Shown piece after piece: positions 1-6,641 of a stretch of 13,796 nt of DNA. A program made the position numbers and the translations under genes. This stretch comes from an uncultured Desulfobacterales bacterium (GTDB lineage Bacteria; Desulfobacterota; Desulfobacteria; Desulfobacterales; G020354645), in the NCBI GenBank assembly GCA_947259865.1, contig CAMYNZ010000053.1, forward strand, positions 1 through 13,796, read 5' to 3'. The first letter of the stretch is position 1. The number at the start of each line of letters is the position of its first letter. A model generated the notes under the pieces. It was not told the origin of the DNA and searched no databases. It was given only the letters and a program-made list of their open reading frames with translations.

Positions 1-97
1 TAAACCAATGAAAGTAAAATGATAGCTGTCTTATTTGTTTCTTCATTTTGTTTACCCTTTGGGCTTCGCTTTCAGCTACGACCCAACAGGTCGGGAA

Positions 98-151
98 AGC
101 CACGCCAGAGGCGGGCAAGCCGATGTTTATCCGCCAGAGATCTTTGGCGGA
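98..151. repeat. Fragments of the dispersed MITE-like repeat family
   Basis: Positions 98-120 match, in reverse orientation and with about two mismatches, a stretch near the right end of the full element at 10986-11302 (around 11262-11284). Positions 131-150 carry CCGCCAGAGATCTTTGGCGG, the near-palindrome that occurs twice inside that element. No gene is convincing in 1-306: the open frames here are short, lack a ribosome binding site and overlap the repeat. The rest of the stretch shows nothing else recognisable. Confidence 0.5.
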
Positions 152-306
152 ATACCCCACCTACTGCGTTGCCAAGGGTTCGCAGTAGTTTACTACGGCT
201 TCACCCTTGGACGCCTTGGATCTGGGGCATCCTCGACTTTTGCACAATTAAGGTTTTAAGCACAGGCAATACAATTTTGAAGTTTTGTCAAAAAGGGGGT
301 TAAACT

Positions 307-1011
307 ATGAAAAAAAAACTAACGATATCCTTGATTATCATCGGGTTGGTGAGCTTTTTTACCTTGTTTTTGACACCCGGCACGAATGCCCAAAAGAGTG
401 ATTCGGTCCAGGGCATCTATAAACAAATCATAAAAAAGAAAATCTACCCAATGCTGCGAGTCAAAGGTGATATCTCGGTAACACCTCCAAACTCCCTGAA
501 ATCGAAACTGAAACCAAAAGCGGACATATCCCGGGTGTCTAACGCCAGCCTGACAAAAAACAGCGCTTCCCCGTCGACGGGCAAAGGTGAATATATGCCG
601 GCAAACGCGATGGGTTTCCCCGAACATGATTTTCCGCCTTACAGCGCAACCGGCAAGATCGATCCATTTGTTCCGCTGATTAGGGCAACTGTCATAAAAA
701 AACCAAACCTTCCCCAACCCCCTGTTCCAGATAATCACTCTAAAACCGAACTGGAAAAAATAGACTTGAGCCAATTAAAACTGACGGCAATTGTTATCCG
801 AGATAGTGGTGGCAACCGCGGTCTGGTGGAGGAATCTTCCGGCAAGGGTCATATAGTTGTTTTAAATACCAAAATTGGTACTCGCGGCGGTAAGGTAGTT
901 GAAATTGGAAAGGACCGCCTGATAATTGAAGAAAGGGGCAGAGATGCTTCCGGAAGAATCATAGCTAAAAAAAGAGAACTCACCTTTCCGGCCTTGATGG
1001 CCCGCAAATAA
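307..1011 (+). CDS. PilP-like type IV pilus assembly protein
   Basis: Encodes 234 residues. Residues 1-28 form a signal peptide (KKK, a hydrophobic stretch, then TNA before Q29), so the protein should be periplasmic. There is no lipobox Cys, whereas classical PilP is a lipoprotein. Residues 30-115 are basic and Ser/Pro-rich, probably unstructured. The motif GKIDPFVPL (116-124), the segment LEKIDLSQLKLTAIV (149-163) and the following GLVEESSGKGHIV...IGTRGGKVVEI form the PilP beta-domain signature. In the family, PilP links the inner-membrane PilN/PilO complex to the PilQ secretin. Here no pilM, pilN, pilO or pilQ is adjacent, and the next gene is an unrelated regulator. The length exceeds the usual roughly 175 residues because of the long linker. 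The start is fixed by AGGGGG about 7 bases upstream of ATG 307. The family call is firm for the C-terminal half; the pilus role is inferred. Confidence 0.75.
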   Translation: MKKKLTISLIIIGLVSFFTLFLTPGTNAQKSDSVQGIYKQIIKKKIYPMLRVKGDISVTPPNSLKSKLKPKADISRVSNASLTKNSASPSTGKGEYMPANAMGFPEHDFPPYSATGKIDPFVPLIRATVIKKPNLPQPPVPDNHSKTELEKIDLSQLKLTAIVIRDSGGNRGLVEESSGKGHIVVLNTKIGTRGGKVVEIGKDRLIIEERGRDASGRIIAKKRELTFPALMARK

Positions 1012-1080
1012 AGTGAATCCGGCATCAAGAGTGCGGTGGTTAGATTGTCCAGCGCAACATTTTAAAAATAAAAATTCCCC

Positions 1081-1109
1081 TTGACAAGTAAGGCGGTATT
1101 CCGTATATT
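1081..1109 (+). promoter_or_regulatory. Sigma-70-type promoter of the marR gene
   Basis: TTGACA at 1081-1086 and TATATT at 1104-1109 are separated by exactly 17 bases, a near-consensus sigma-70 promoter. The predicted transcription start falls inside the palindrome at 1110-1128, about 25-35 bases upstream of the marR start. Confidence 0.6.
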
Positions 1110-1128
1110 TAGTTGACTAATTCAACTA
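1110..1128 (+). promoter_or_regulatory. Putative MarR operator O1
   Basis: TAGTTGACTAATTCAACTA is a perfect inverted repeat: TAGTTGA, a 5-base spacer CTAAT, TCAACTA. It abuts the -10 hexamer and covers the predicted transcription start, the classic place for autorepression. A closely similar sequence recurs before the permease gene (1603-1618), which supports a specific binding site. That the regulator is the adjacent MarR protein is inferred. Confidence 0.6.
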
Positions 1129-1143
1129 TCTTAACAAAGGCTG

Positions 1144-1578
1144 ATGCCAATGGATTTGGGTCCCAATCAGGGTATGCCGGAGTTGATCCGGGAAATAGCC
1201 TGGAATTTCGGTGCACGTGGTCTTCAAGGAGAATGCTGTGGCGGTTTGCTACAACCTGAATTCCGCACCTTGTGCCTGGCGTCCGAGCGGCGTCAGTGTT
1301 CGATGCAGGAGATTGCCAGGAGTCTCGGCATAACAAAGAGCGGCGTAACGCGCCTTGTCAACCGACTGGAGAAAAAAGGCTATGTAGAACGCCGGCGCAG
1401 TCCTGAGGATGGGCGTGTTTGTTGTATAACGGTGACGCCGCCAGGCCGGGAGTTGGTTAAAGCCATTAGCCGGCAAAACAAGGACCGCATCGACAGAATC
1501 TTGGCCAGGATCGATCCGGCAATGCGGGACGTAATCGAAACCGCTATGCGATCGTTCGTGCGGGCCATTCAGGACTAA
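1144..1578 (+). CDS. Cys-rich MarR-family transcriptional regulator
   Basis: Encodes 144 residues, a normal MarR length. The winged helix-turn-helix is clear: SMQEIARSLGITKSGVTRLVNRLEKKGYVERR (about 53-84) followed by the wing SPEDGRVCCITVTPPGREL. It is unusually Cys-rich: C31, C32, C44, C52, C93 and C94, with two CC doublets, one N-terminal and one in the wing. This suggests sensing of a thiophilic metal, metalloid or thiol oxidant, but that is inferred. It is the first gene of the module with the YraQ-like permease (55 bp downstream) and a CC-rich small protein, and a palindromic operator overlaps its own promoter, so autorepression and permease control are likely. AAAGG at about 1136-1140 is better spaced for ATG 1150 than for ATG 1144, so the protein may start two codons later. 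Confidence 0.85.
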   Translation: MPMDLGPNQGMPELIREIAWNFGARGLQGECCGGLLQPEFRTLCLASERRQCSMQEIARSLGITKSGVTRLVNRLEKKGYVERRRSPEDGRVCCITVTPPGRELVKAISRQNKDRIDRILARIDPAMRDVIETAMRSFVRAIQD

Positions 1579-1600
1579 ACCGTTTTTTTTTGCTTTAAAG

Positions 1601-1618
1601 ATTGACTCAATCAACTAA
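1601..1618 (+). promoter_or_regulatory. Putative MarR operator O2 before the permease
   Basis: ATTGACTCAATCAACTA lies 16 bases before the permease ATG. TTGACTCAATCAACTA matches the O1 core TTGACTAATTCAACTA at 14 of 16 positions. It also contains the perfect short palindrome ATTGACTCAAT (1601-1611). The site suggests that the permease and small gene can be controlled separately from marR, although no good -35/-10 pair is visible just upstream. Confidence 0.5.
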
Positions 1619-1633
1619 AACAAGGGGAGCTCA

Positions 1634-2518
1634 ATGAACTCGCTGCAAACCGCGCTTTATTTTTTCAGTTATATCATGGTCGAACTCTCGCTGTTGTTTG
1701 TCGGTATCAGTACCCTCATCGGGCTCGCCCTGGCATATATCTCCGATGACAAACTGCAGCGCTGGTTGTCGCGCAGGGGGGCGCTCGGCAATATACTCGG
1801 TGCCCTGATGGGCGGTTTGACGCCCTTTTGCGCCTGCTCGACAATACCCATGACGGTTGGTTTGCTCAAGGCCAGAGTACCCTTCGGATCGGTAATGTCT
1901 TTTGTGGTGGCTTCTCCGATTCTCAATCCGATTGTGCTGAGTATGCTAACGGTCTTGATGGGAATAAAGGCGGGAATTATTTACACGCTCGTATCATTTA
2001 GCGCTGCGGTTTTATTCGGCCTGATACTGGAAAAAATCGGGTTTGCCAAACATGTCAAAAATGTAATCGTAACCGGTGCTCCCCAAACCGATGGGCAACC
2101 TCGCGGATTTAAAGATCGGTTCAAATCAGCCTTTGGTTCGGCATTGAATGATTTCAAAGCAGTCTTTTTATATCTTGTCATTGGAGTTATGATCGGCGCG
2201 GTCATCAAAGGCTTTATCCCGCAAGATTTTATCGTTAAAGTGGCCGGTCCTCAGAACCCGGCGGCTGTCCCGGCAGCGGCGGTGATCGGGATTCCGTTGT
2301 ACATTCGGGCCACGACGGCGATTCCCATCGGGCTGGCGCTCATTCAAAAGGGAATGAGCGTTGGGGCTGTAATTGCTCTGATCATCGGGGGTGCGGGTAT
2401 GGCAATTCCGGAAATGACCTTGCTTGCGGGAATTTTTAGACTACGACTGGTGGCTGCCCTGGTGAGTGTGGTTTTTATTACTGCGGTTACGGCGGGGCTT
2501 TTGTTCAACCTGAGCTGA
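1634..2518 (+). CDS. YraQ/ArsP-like permease (UPF0718 type)
   Basis: Encodes a 294-residue polytopic inner-membrane protein with about eight hydrophobic segments in two blocks (about 10-135 and 175-290) joined by a basic cytoplasmic loop near 138-170. The first block carries GLTPFCACSTIPMTVGLL (61-78), the hallmark of this permease superfamily, followed by VPFGSVMSFVVASPILNPIV. C66 and C68 form the CxC pair. The second block has the matching GIPLYIRATTAIPIGLAL and GAGMAIPEM motifs. Characterised relatives export organoarsenicals (ArsP) or take part in copper/zinc resistance, so efflux of a thiophilic metal or metalloid is the best inference; the substrate cannot be read from sequence. AAGGGGAG about 5 bases before ATG 1634 fixes the start. 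It is sandwiched between the Cys-rich MarR gene and the CC small-protein gene (56 bp downstream), consistent with one module. Confidence 0.85.
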   Translation: MNSLQTALYFFSYIMVELSLLFVGISTLIGLALAYISDDKLQRWLSRRGALGNILGALMGGLTPFCACSTIPMTVGLLKARVPFGSVMSFVVASPILNPIVLSMLTVLMGIKAGIIYTLVSFSAAVLFGLILEKIGFAKHVKNVIVTGAPQTDGQPRGFKDRFKSAFGSALNDFKAVFLYLVIGVMIGAVIKGFIPQDFIVKVAGPQNPAAVPAAAVIGIPLYIRATTAIPIGLALIQKGMSVGAVIALIIGGAGMAIPEMTLLAGIFRLRLVAALVSVVFITAVTAGLLFNLS

Positions 2519-2574
2519 TGTGAATTATTATCGGCGGCAACATACAACGCTATTTTTCAAAGGAGGATACCAAA

Positions 2575-2742
2575 ATGGCCGAAACAAAAAAAGACGGTTT
2601 ATTGAAACGCCTGTTTGGCGGCAAAAAGACCGGTTGCTGTGATATTAAAATAGAAGAAGTCAAACAGCAGACCGATGAAGAAAAACCAGAGTCAGCATCT
2701 TCTTCCGGATGCTGCTCATCTGACAGCAGTCAGACACCATAG
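2575..2742 (+). CDS. Small double-CC protein, putative metal-binding partner of the permease
   Basis: Encodes 55 residues. A strong ribosome binding site AGGAGG (2561-2566) sits 8 bases before ATG 2575. The N-terminus is basic (ETKKDGLLKRLFGGKKTG), then CCDIKIEEV, an acidic stretch QQTDEEKPES, a Ser-rich segment SGCCSSDSS and the stop TAG. The two CC pairs (residues 23-24 and 45-46) suggest soft-metal or metalloid binding, for example a chaperone or delivery peptide for the CxC permease just upstream. The initial KRLFGGKK could bind membrane or RNA. There is no signal peptide, so it is cytoplasmic. I recognise no named family, and the function is inferred only from composition and context. 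The strong ribosome binding site and operon position make it very likely a real gene. Confidence 0.75.
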   Translation: MAETKKDGLLKRLFGGKKTGCCDIKIEEVKQQTDEEKPESASSSGCCSSDSSQTP

Positions 2743-2794
2743 GAAAGGCCTCAATTTCTGTTTATCATTTTTTTTAGCTTCGAGCTATCAGCTT

Positions 2795-4567
2795 TCAGCT
2801 ATGAGCTTCCTTTACGGTCCAGCACTCGTAGAAAAGCGCGTAAGGGCAGACATTTTTACAGTAGTCATGATCGATGTGTTTGAAAAGTATTGATATTGCA
2901 TCTACCCTTTTTTCAATCAGGTAATCCGCACCCAGTTCTTCTATAAACCCCGCTCTTTCCAATGCCTCCGTTACGGGGATACGGGCATCCATAAGCGCCA
3001 GTTGTATTTCACGTTCCTTGATTTCCCTGTTCAAGACCCGTAACTCCTCGATTCCGGTGATGTCTATAAAGGCCACCGCCTGAAAATCCAGGAGCAAAAA
3101 TTTTACAGGTGTTGTGTGCTCCTCCAACCGGGAGATAATTTGCTCGATGGTATAATCAGCATTAGCGAAATAGATGGCATTGTCCGAGCGTAGCTCGAGT
3201 ATCTGGGGGCAGCTGGGCTTATCGTGGATATCCGCGTTAAGAAACATATTCAGGTCGGGGTCTTTGGTCGTCCTTACAATACGCGGATGCATTGTTTTCC
3301 ACAAAAAAAACATCAGGGAGATCATGACACCGATAAGCAGGGCATAATCCGGTTTTGTCAGGAGCGCAAACACAAATACGGTGATCGCAACCACCCCGTC
3401 ATGTCGATTCAATCTCCACAGCCTGATGACTTCACCGGGATGAAATAAAAGCAACACGGCGCTTGTAACCAGGGCTGCCAGGGCAGTGCGGGGGATATAG
3501 GTGAACAAAGAGGTTAAAAACAGCAGGGCCAGAACCACGCTGAAACTTGAAACCACACTCGAAATCCCGGTTTTGGCCCCGGTGTCCGAGTTGATCGCCG
3601 TGCGGGAGAATGATCCGCTAACCGGGTAACACTGGAAAAAGGAGCCGACCAGGTTGGCAAGGCCCTGACCGATAAACTCCTGGTTTACATGTACTTTTTG
3701 CCCGGTCTGGGCCGAAATGGCCTTACCGACGGAATAGGTTTCCGCAAAACTGACCAGGGCAATCACAACTGCCGGGCCGATGAGTGAACTCATGGTTTCG
3801 AAATCAAAAAAGGGAAGATGGAAACTGGGTAGACCCTGGGGACTTTTTCCGACGATGGCGATCCCGTTTTGATCCATTTGAAAAACGACTACCAGCCCCG
3901 TGGTTACAACCAGTCCGATGAGCCCGGCCGGAAAATGGGGTCGGTATCTTTTTAAAAAATAGATAATCCCAAAGGCCAGAAGCCCCAACAAGAACGTCGG
4001 TATATGCAAGGAAGGGATGCCCTTTGCAATCTCTACAATTTTAGGCAAAAGGTACTCATGCCGGGCCACCTGAATACCCAGAAGGTGAGGAAGTTGTGTG
4101 GCAATGATAATCAGGGCTGCAGCCGAGGTGAATCCCTTGACCGCAGAATGGGATATAAATACCATTACCGTCCCCAATCGGAACAGACCGATACACAGGT
4201 AAAGGACACCCACCATAAATGCAAGCAAGAAAGATAGTTCAATGAATTGTTTGCTGCCGGGTTCTGCAAAAGGCGTGAGGGTCGTCAGGACCAGCAGGCT
4301 CATAATCGCTATGGGACCCGTGGCAAGCTGGCGCAAACTTCCCCAGAGCGCAGCAATAAATGGGGTAACGGCTGCCGCATAAAGTCCGTATACGGGTGGC
4401 AACCCGGCCAGCATCGCGTAGGCCATAGCCTGGGGAATCAGGACCACGGCTACCGTCACCCCTGCCAGCAGGTCACTGCGAAGGTCGGATAACTGATATT
4501 TTTGCAACCAGACCAGAAAAGGAAAAATACGGAAGAGCATGTTATGGTGAGTTGATGAATGCGGCAT
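2795..4567 (-). CDS. SulP-family anion transporter with STAS domain
   Basis: Encodes 590 residues from ATG 4567. The transmembrane core (about residues 15-420) contains the SulP signature LLAGVTVAVVLIPQAMAYAMLAGLPPVYGLY near the N-terminus, the GPIAIMSLL segment and the SGSFSRTAIN segment. A cytoplasmic STAS domain follows (about 435-560), with LLLDFQAVAFIDITGIEEL. SulP proteins are proton- or sodium-coupled or exchange transporters for sulfate, bicarbonate or related anions; sulfate fits a sulfate reducer, but the substrate is not decidable here. After the STAS domain is a tail of about 25 residues with C-x3-C-x7-C (DYCKNVCPYALFYECW), not usual for the family. An in-frame TTG at 4591 was rejected as the start: ATG 4567 has GGGGAT about 4 bases upstream, and the predicted promoter would place the transcript start next to 4591. 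It converges on the small CC gene, 52 bp away. Confidence 0.9.
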   Translation of the reverse strand: MPHSSTHHNMLFRIFPFLVWLQKYQLSDLRSDLLAGVTVAVVLIPQAMAYAMLAGLPPVYGLYAAAVTPFIAALWGSLRQLATGPIAIMSLLVLTTLTPFAEPGSKQFIELSFLLAFMVGVLYLCIGLFRLGTVMVFISHSAVKGFTSAAALIIIATQLPHLLGIQVARHEYLLPKIVEIAKGIPSLHIPTFLLGLLAFGIIYFLKRYRPHFPAGLIGLVVTTGLVVVFQMDQNGIAIVGKSPQGLPSFHLPFFDFETMSSLIGPAVVIALVSFAETYSVGKAISAQTGQKVHVNQEFIGQGLANLVGSFFQCYPVSGSFSRTAINSDTGAKTGISSVVSSFSVVLALLFLTSLFTYIPRTALAALVTSAVLLLFHPGEVIRLWRLNRHDGVVAITVFVFALLTKPDYALLIGVMISLMFFLWKTMHPRIVRTTKDPDLNMFLNADIHDKPSCPQILELRSDNAIYFANADYTIEQIISRLEEHTTPVKFLLLDFQAVAFIDITGIEELRVLNREIKEREIQLALMDARIPVTEALERAGFIEELGADYLIEKRVDAISILFKHIDHDYCKNVCPYALFYECWTVKEAHS

Positions 4568-4601
4568 GAGATCCCCAATTATTTGGGCCAAAGTCTCTAT
4601 A

Positions 4602-4629
4602 AATATAAAGATAAGAATTTATGAGTCAA
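4602..4629 (-). promoter_or_regulatory. Promoter of the SulP gene
   Basis: On the minus strand, TTGACT (4629-4624) and TATATT (4607-4602) are 16 bases apart. The predicted transcription start near 4595 leaves a leader of about 28 bases before ATG 4567. Confidence 0.45.
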
Positions 4630-4874
4630 GCCTAAAATTAAAGGGGAGACTGTTGCTTTGCAGCATTTCTGGGGTGGTGTCGGTTGAGTTGAAAGGATGT
4701 CGAGTTTTAAAATTAAGGCTTCTCGGACGGGCCAAGTGTTTACCCCTCGCATAGCTGGTTTAAAACCAGAAGGGTATCACAACCCCATCTCACCGTTGCA
4801 GGCAACAGGATGTTAAATTTATATAACCATACCATGGGCTCAGAAGGCACCGTAAATTCAGTATAGGCCTCCTC

Positions 4875-4897
4875 AAAAAAATCCCGAGAAAATCGGG
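4875..4897 (-). terminator. Candidate Rho-independent terminator of the mreB-like operon
   Basis: Read on the minus strand, CCCGA and TCGGG pair around a TTTTC loop and are followed by A and seven T residues (4881-4875). The stem is only 5 bp. It lies about 120 bases beyond the stop of the 74-residue gene and inside the repeat-like spacer, so it may also be part of the repeat. Confidence 0.4.
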
Positions 4898-4980
4898 TGT
4901 GCCCGCTGAGCCCGTTATCTTATCAGCCAGTTTACCCGTTTAACTTTAACATGGGTAAGGCTGCGCTTTAAATGGGCTAA

Positions 4981-4999
4981 ATCCCGCAATCGGCGGGAT
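4981..4999 (-). other. 7-bp hairpin just after the small-gene stop
   Basis: ATCCCGC (4981-4987) and GCGGGAT (4993-4999) pair perfectly around a 5-base loop, 16 bases past the stop of the 74-residue gene. On the minus strand only TTTA follows, so it is a weak terminator or an mRNA 3'-end stabiliser. Confidence 0.4.
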
Positions 5000-5014
5000 A
5001 GATGCAGAACCCTG

Positions 5015-5239
5015 TCATGCCGAGTTTCGCAGCTTCATTGTCATTACACCGCGTTTTACCGTAATCTCATTTACGGAAGACTTATAGGGTTCCATCAGCG
5101 GTGTGCCATAGATCGGATGTATGTATCTGGGGTTTGCAAGATAGGCATTCTTTTCCTGCCGCCGTTTCAGACATCCTTCCCAATACGCGCTGTCCTGATT
5201 CAATTCCTCGATAGAGATCTGTTTCACCGATTGATTCAT
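5015..5239 (-). CDS. Small hypothetical protein downstream of the MreB paralogue
   Basis: Encodes 74 residues with no match I recognise. The protein is soluble, without a signal peptide or membrane segment. The N-terminal half is charged (SIEELNQDSAYWEGCLKRRQEKNAYL), probably helical. The middle is rich in Pro and Tyr (NPRYIHPIYGTPLMEPYKSS). The end looks like a beta strand (EITVKRGVMTMKLRNSA). An A/G-rich ribosome binding site (GAAAGGGGGG on the minus strand, 5244-5252) sits 5-6 bases before the ATG at 5239, which argues strongly for translation. It starts 49 bp after the mreB-like stop, in the same direction and without an obvious terminator between, so the two are probably cotranscribed. 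A role as a polymer-binding or regulatory partner of the MreB-like protein is inferred from position only. Confidence 0.6.
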   Translation of the reverse strand: MNQSVKQISIEELNQDSAYWEGCLKRRQEKNAYLANPRYIHPIYGTPLMEPYKSSVNEITVKRGVMTMKLRNSA

Positions 5240-5288
5240 GTTAACCCCCCTTTCTTCAATTTGTAAACAATGACCCCAAGGTGCCCCA

Positions 5289-6308
5289 TCACCTCAGGGC
5301 AAACTGTGTCAGCTCTTTCTTATTCTCCAGAAGTTTGGCCGCTCCTATGACAACCGTTGACAATGGATTTTTCGGAACCGTCATGGGCAGGCCGATCTTT
5401 TCACCCAGGAGTTTATCTAGGTTTTTAAGTAATGCACCACCGCCGGTCAGCAGCACACCGCGATCGATTGCGTCGGCGGTAAGTTCCGGTGGAATATCTT
5501 CCAGCGTGGCTTTGACTGTCTGGACAATGGCACCGAGTTGTTTGGCGATTGCTTTACGAATATCTTCCGAATCCAGTTGAAGCATCTTCGGCACACCGGA
5601 ATTCAGGTCACGTCCTTTTACGTCTGCGGTATCCACCTTTTGCGGGTCCGGGTAGGCATTTCCGATGGCGGTTTTGATCATTTCGGCCGACTGGTCGCCG
5701 ATCAGGAGATTGTAATTTCGTTTAATGTATTTGCAGATTGCGGAATCCATCAAATCCCCGGCCACTTTTATAGATCGACTCGACACCACTCCTGCCAAAG
5801 AAATGACCGCAACCGCGGTTGTCCCGCCGCCGATGTCGACCACCATATTACAGGCGGGTTCGCTGACGGGCAGCCCGGCCCCGAGAGCAGCGGCCACCGA
5901 TCCATCGATTAAGATAACGCTGCGGGCGCCGGCCGATTTGGCCGATTCGATCACGGCCTCCAATTCAATCGGTGTGATACCGGTTGGCACGGCAATTACG
6001 GTCTGCAGCCTGGCGAATTTTCGATTTTTACATGCCTTGTTGATCAAATATTTCAACATGACACAAGCCGCCTCAATATTTGTGATGCTGCCGTCACGCA
6101 GTGGATGAATAACCCGGATATAATCCGGCGTTTTTCCAAGCATGCATTTTGCCTCCGATCCGACGGCCACGATGCGTTCCTTTACGTCATCATCCAAATC
6201 TATCGCAACCAGCGATGGCTCGTTGACCACTATGCCGCGGTCTTTGGCATATAGAAGGGTGTTGGCCGTGCCCAGATCAATTGCCAAATGGTTCGAAAAT
6301 GATTTCAT
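5289..6308 (-). CDS. Divergent MreB-family actin-like protein
   Basis: Encodes 339 residues from ATG 6308, a full MreB length. Actin-fold nucleotide motifs are present: phosphate-1 AIDLGTANTLLY (9-20), phosphate-2 VVDIGGGTTAVAVIS (156-170) and adenosine loop GVLLTGGGALLKNLD (284-298). Aligned by eye to E. coli MreB, the LIEEPMAAAIGAGLPV motif reads LIDGSVAAALGAGLPV (133-148), so the catalytic Glu (E143 in E. coli) is Gly136. The Glu after GGGTT is Ala165. Nucleotide binding looks intact while hydrolysis should be impaired. No mreC, mreD, rodA or pbp2 lies nearby, so this is probably a paralogue and not the housekeeping cell-shape MreB. The upstream in-frame start at 6371 was rejected: GAGG lies 9 bases before ATG 6308, and the protein then begins at the normal MreB N-terminus. 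A palindrome in the leader (6333-6362) may regulate it. It is followed by the 74-residue gene. Confidence 0.88.
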   Translation of the reverse strand: MKSFSNHLAIDLGTANTLLYAKDRGIVVNEPSLVAIDLDDDVKERIVAVGSEAKCMLGKTPDYIRVIHPLRDGSITNIEAACVMLKYLINKACKNRKFARLQTVIAVPTGITPIELEAVIESAKSAGARSVILIDGSVAAALGAGLPVSEPACNMVVDIGGGTTAVAVISLAGVVSSRSIKVAGDLMDSAICKYIKRNYNLLIGDQSAEMIKTAIGNAYPDPQKVDTADVKGRDLNSGVPKMLQLDSEDIRKAIAKQLGAIVQTVKATLEDIPPELTADAIDRGVLLTGGGALLKNLDKLLGEKIGLPMTVPKNPLSTVVIGAAKLLENKKELTQFALR

Positions 6309-6332
6309 GTTTAAAACCTCGTTTTGCAACAG

Positions 6333-6362
6333 TTTGGTATAGATGGCAATATCTATGCCAAA
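6333..6362 (-). promoter_or_regulatory. Large palindrome in the mreB-like leader
   Basis: TTTGGTATAGAT (6333-6344) and ATCTATGCCAAA (6351-6362) are inverted repeats with 11 of 12 positions paired around a 6-base spacer. The site is 24-54 bases upstream of ATG 6308. It could be an operator dyad or a leader hairpin. Dyad size and A/T-rich arms favour a DNA-binding site; this is inferred. Confidence 0.45.
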
Positions 6363-6641
6363 ACAGACCATCTTTTTATATCCCTGAATTTATATGAGAT
6401 TTATCTTGTGCCCCAATACAACCACCGTCATCGTGGAGGGTTTTTCATGCAGGCTGACACAAAAAATACGGCACCCGGTTCATAAGTTATCGTAATTTAC
6501 TACACAAATTTATTGTAGGTCAGAGCCTTCACCGGGAGGATGAGGTGATCGATACCGAGTGTGGGTGGGCGGCTCAAAATACCGGTCGGAATTCGGTTCG
6601 AGGATGTGGGAAGCGTGTTACCTACCCGATTTATTCGATAT
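6363..6641. other. Intergenic spacer with no recognisable gene
   Basis: Between the divergent mreB-like leader and the 3' end of ilvN. No ORF with a ribosome binding site, no tRNA and no strong terminator is visible. An imperfect hairpin-like stretch lies near 6410-6440 (ACCACCGTCATCGTGGAGGG then TTTTT), too weak to call a terminator. Confidence 0.3.

Larger units (their letters stand above)
4750..5000. repeat. Repeat-rich spacer, decayed copy of the MITE-like family
   Basis: No gene is convincing from 4630 to 5014. The short perfect hairpin CTGGTTTAAAACCAG lies near 4755-4770. The stretch 4869-4975 shares the words CCTCCTCAAAA, GAGCCCGTT, GCCAGTTTACCCGTT and GGGCTAA with the elements at 10986-11302 and 13554-13796, in the same order, so it is probably a degenerate relative without recognisable termini. 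Confidence 0.4.

Noticed and set aside
19..303. Open frames of 94 and 74 codons before the pilP-like gene
   Set aside because: No ribosome binding site, overlap with dispersed repeat sequence, and amino-acid composition with no domain or sensible pattern.
1577..1592. T run after marR as a terminator
   Set aside because: Nine T residues are present, but no stable G/C-rich hairpin stands before them.
2764..2805. AGCT-rich stretch between convergent genes as a terminator
   Set aside because: AGCT words pair only in short blocks with mismatches, and the T run precedes the potential hairpin on the plus strand instead of following it.
2675..2893. 72-codon plus-strand frame overlapping the small CC gene and the SulP 3' end
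   Set aside because: It is out of frame with the strongly initiated 2575-2742 gene and antisense to SulP, with no ribosome binding site of its own.
4568..4591. Upstream TTG start for the SulP transporter
   Set aside because: No ribosome binding site, and the predicted transcript start is next to it. ATG 4567 has GGGGAT at good spacing.
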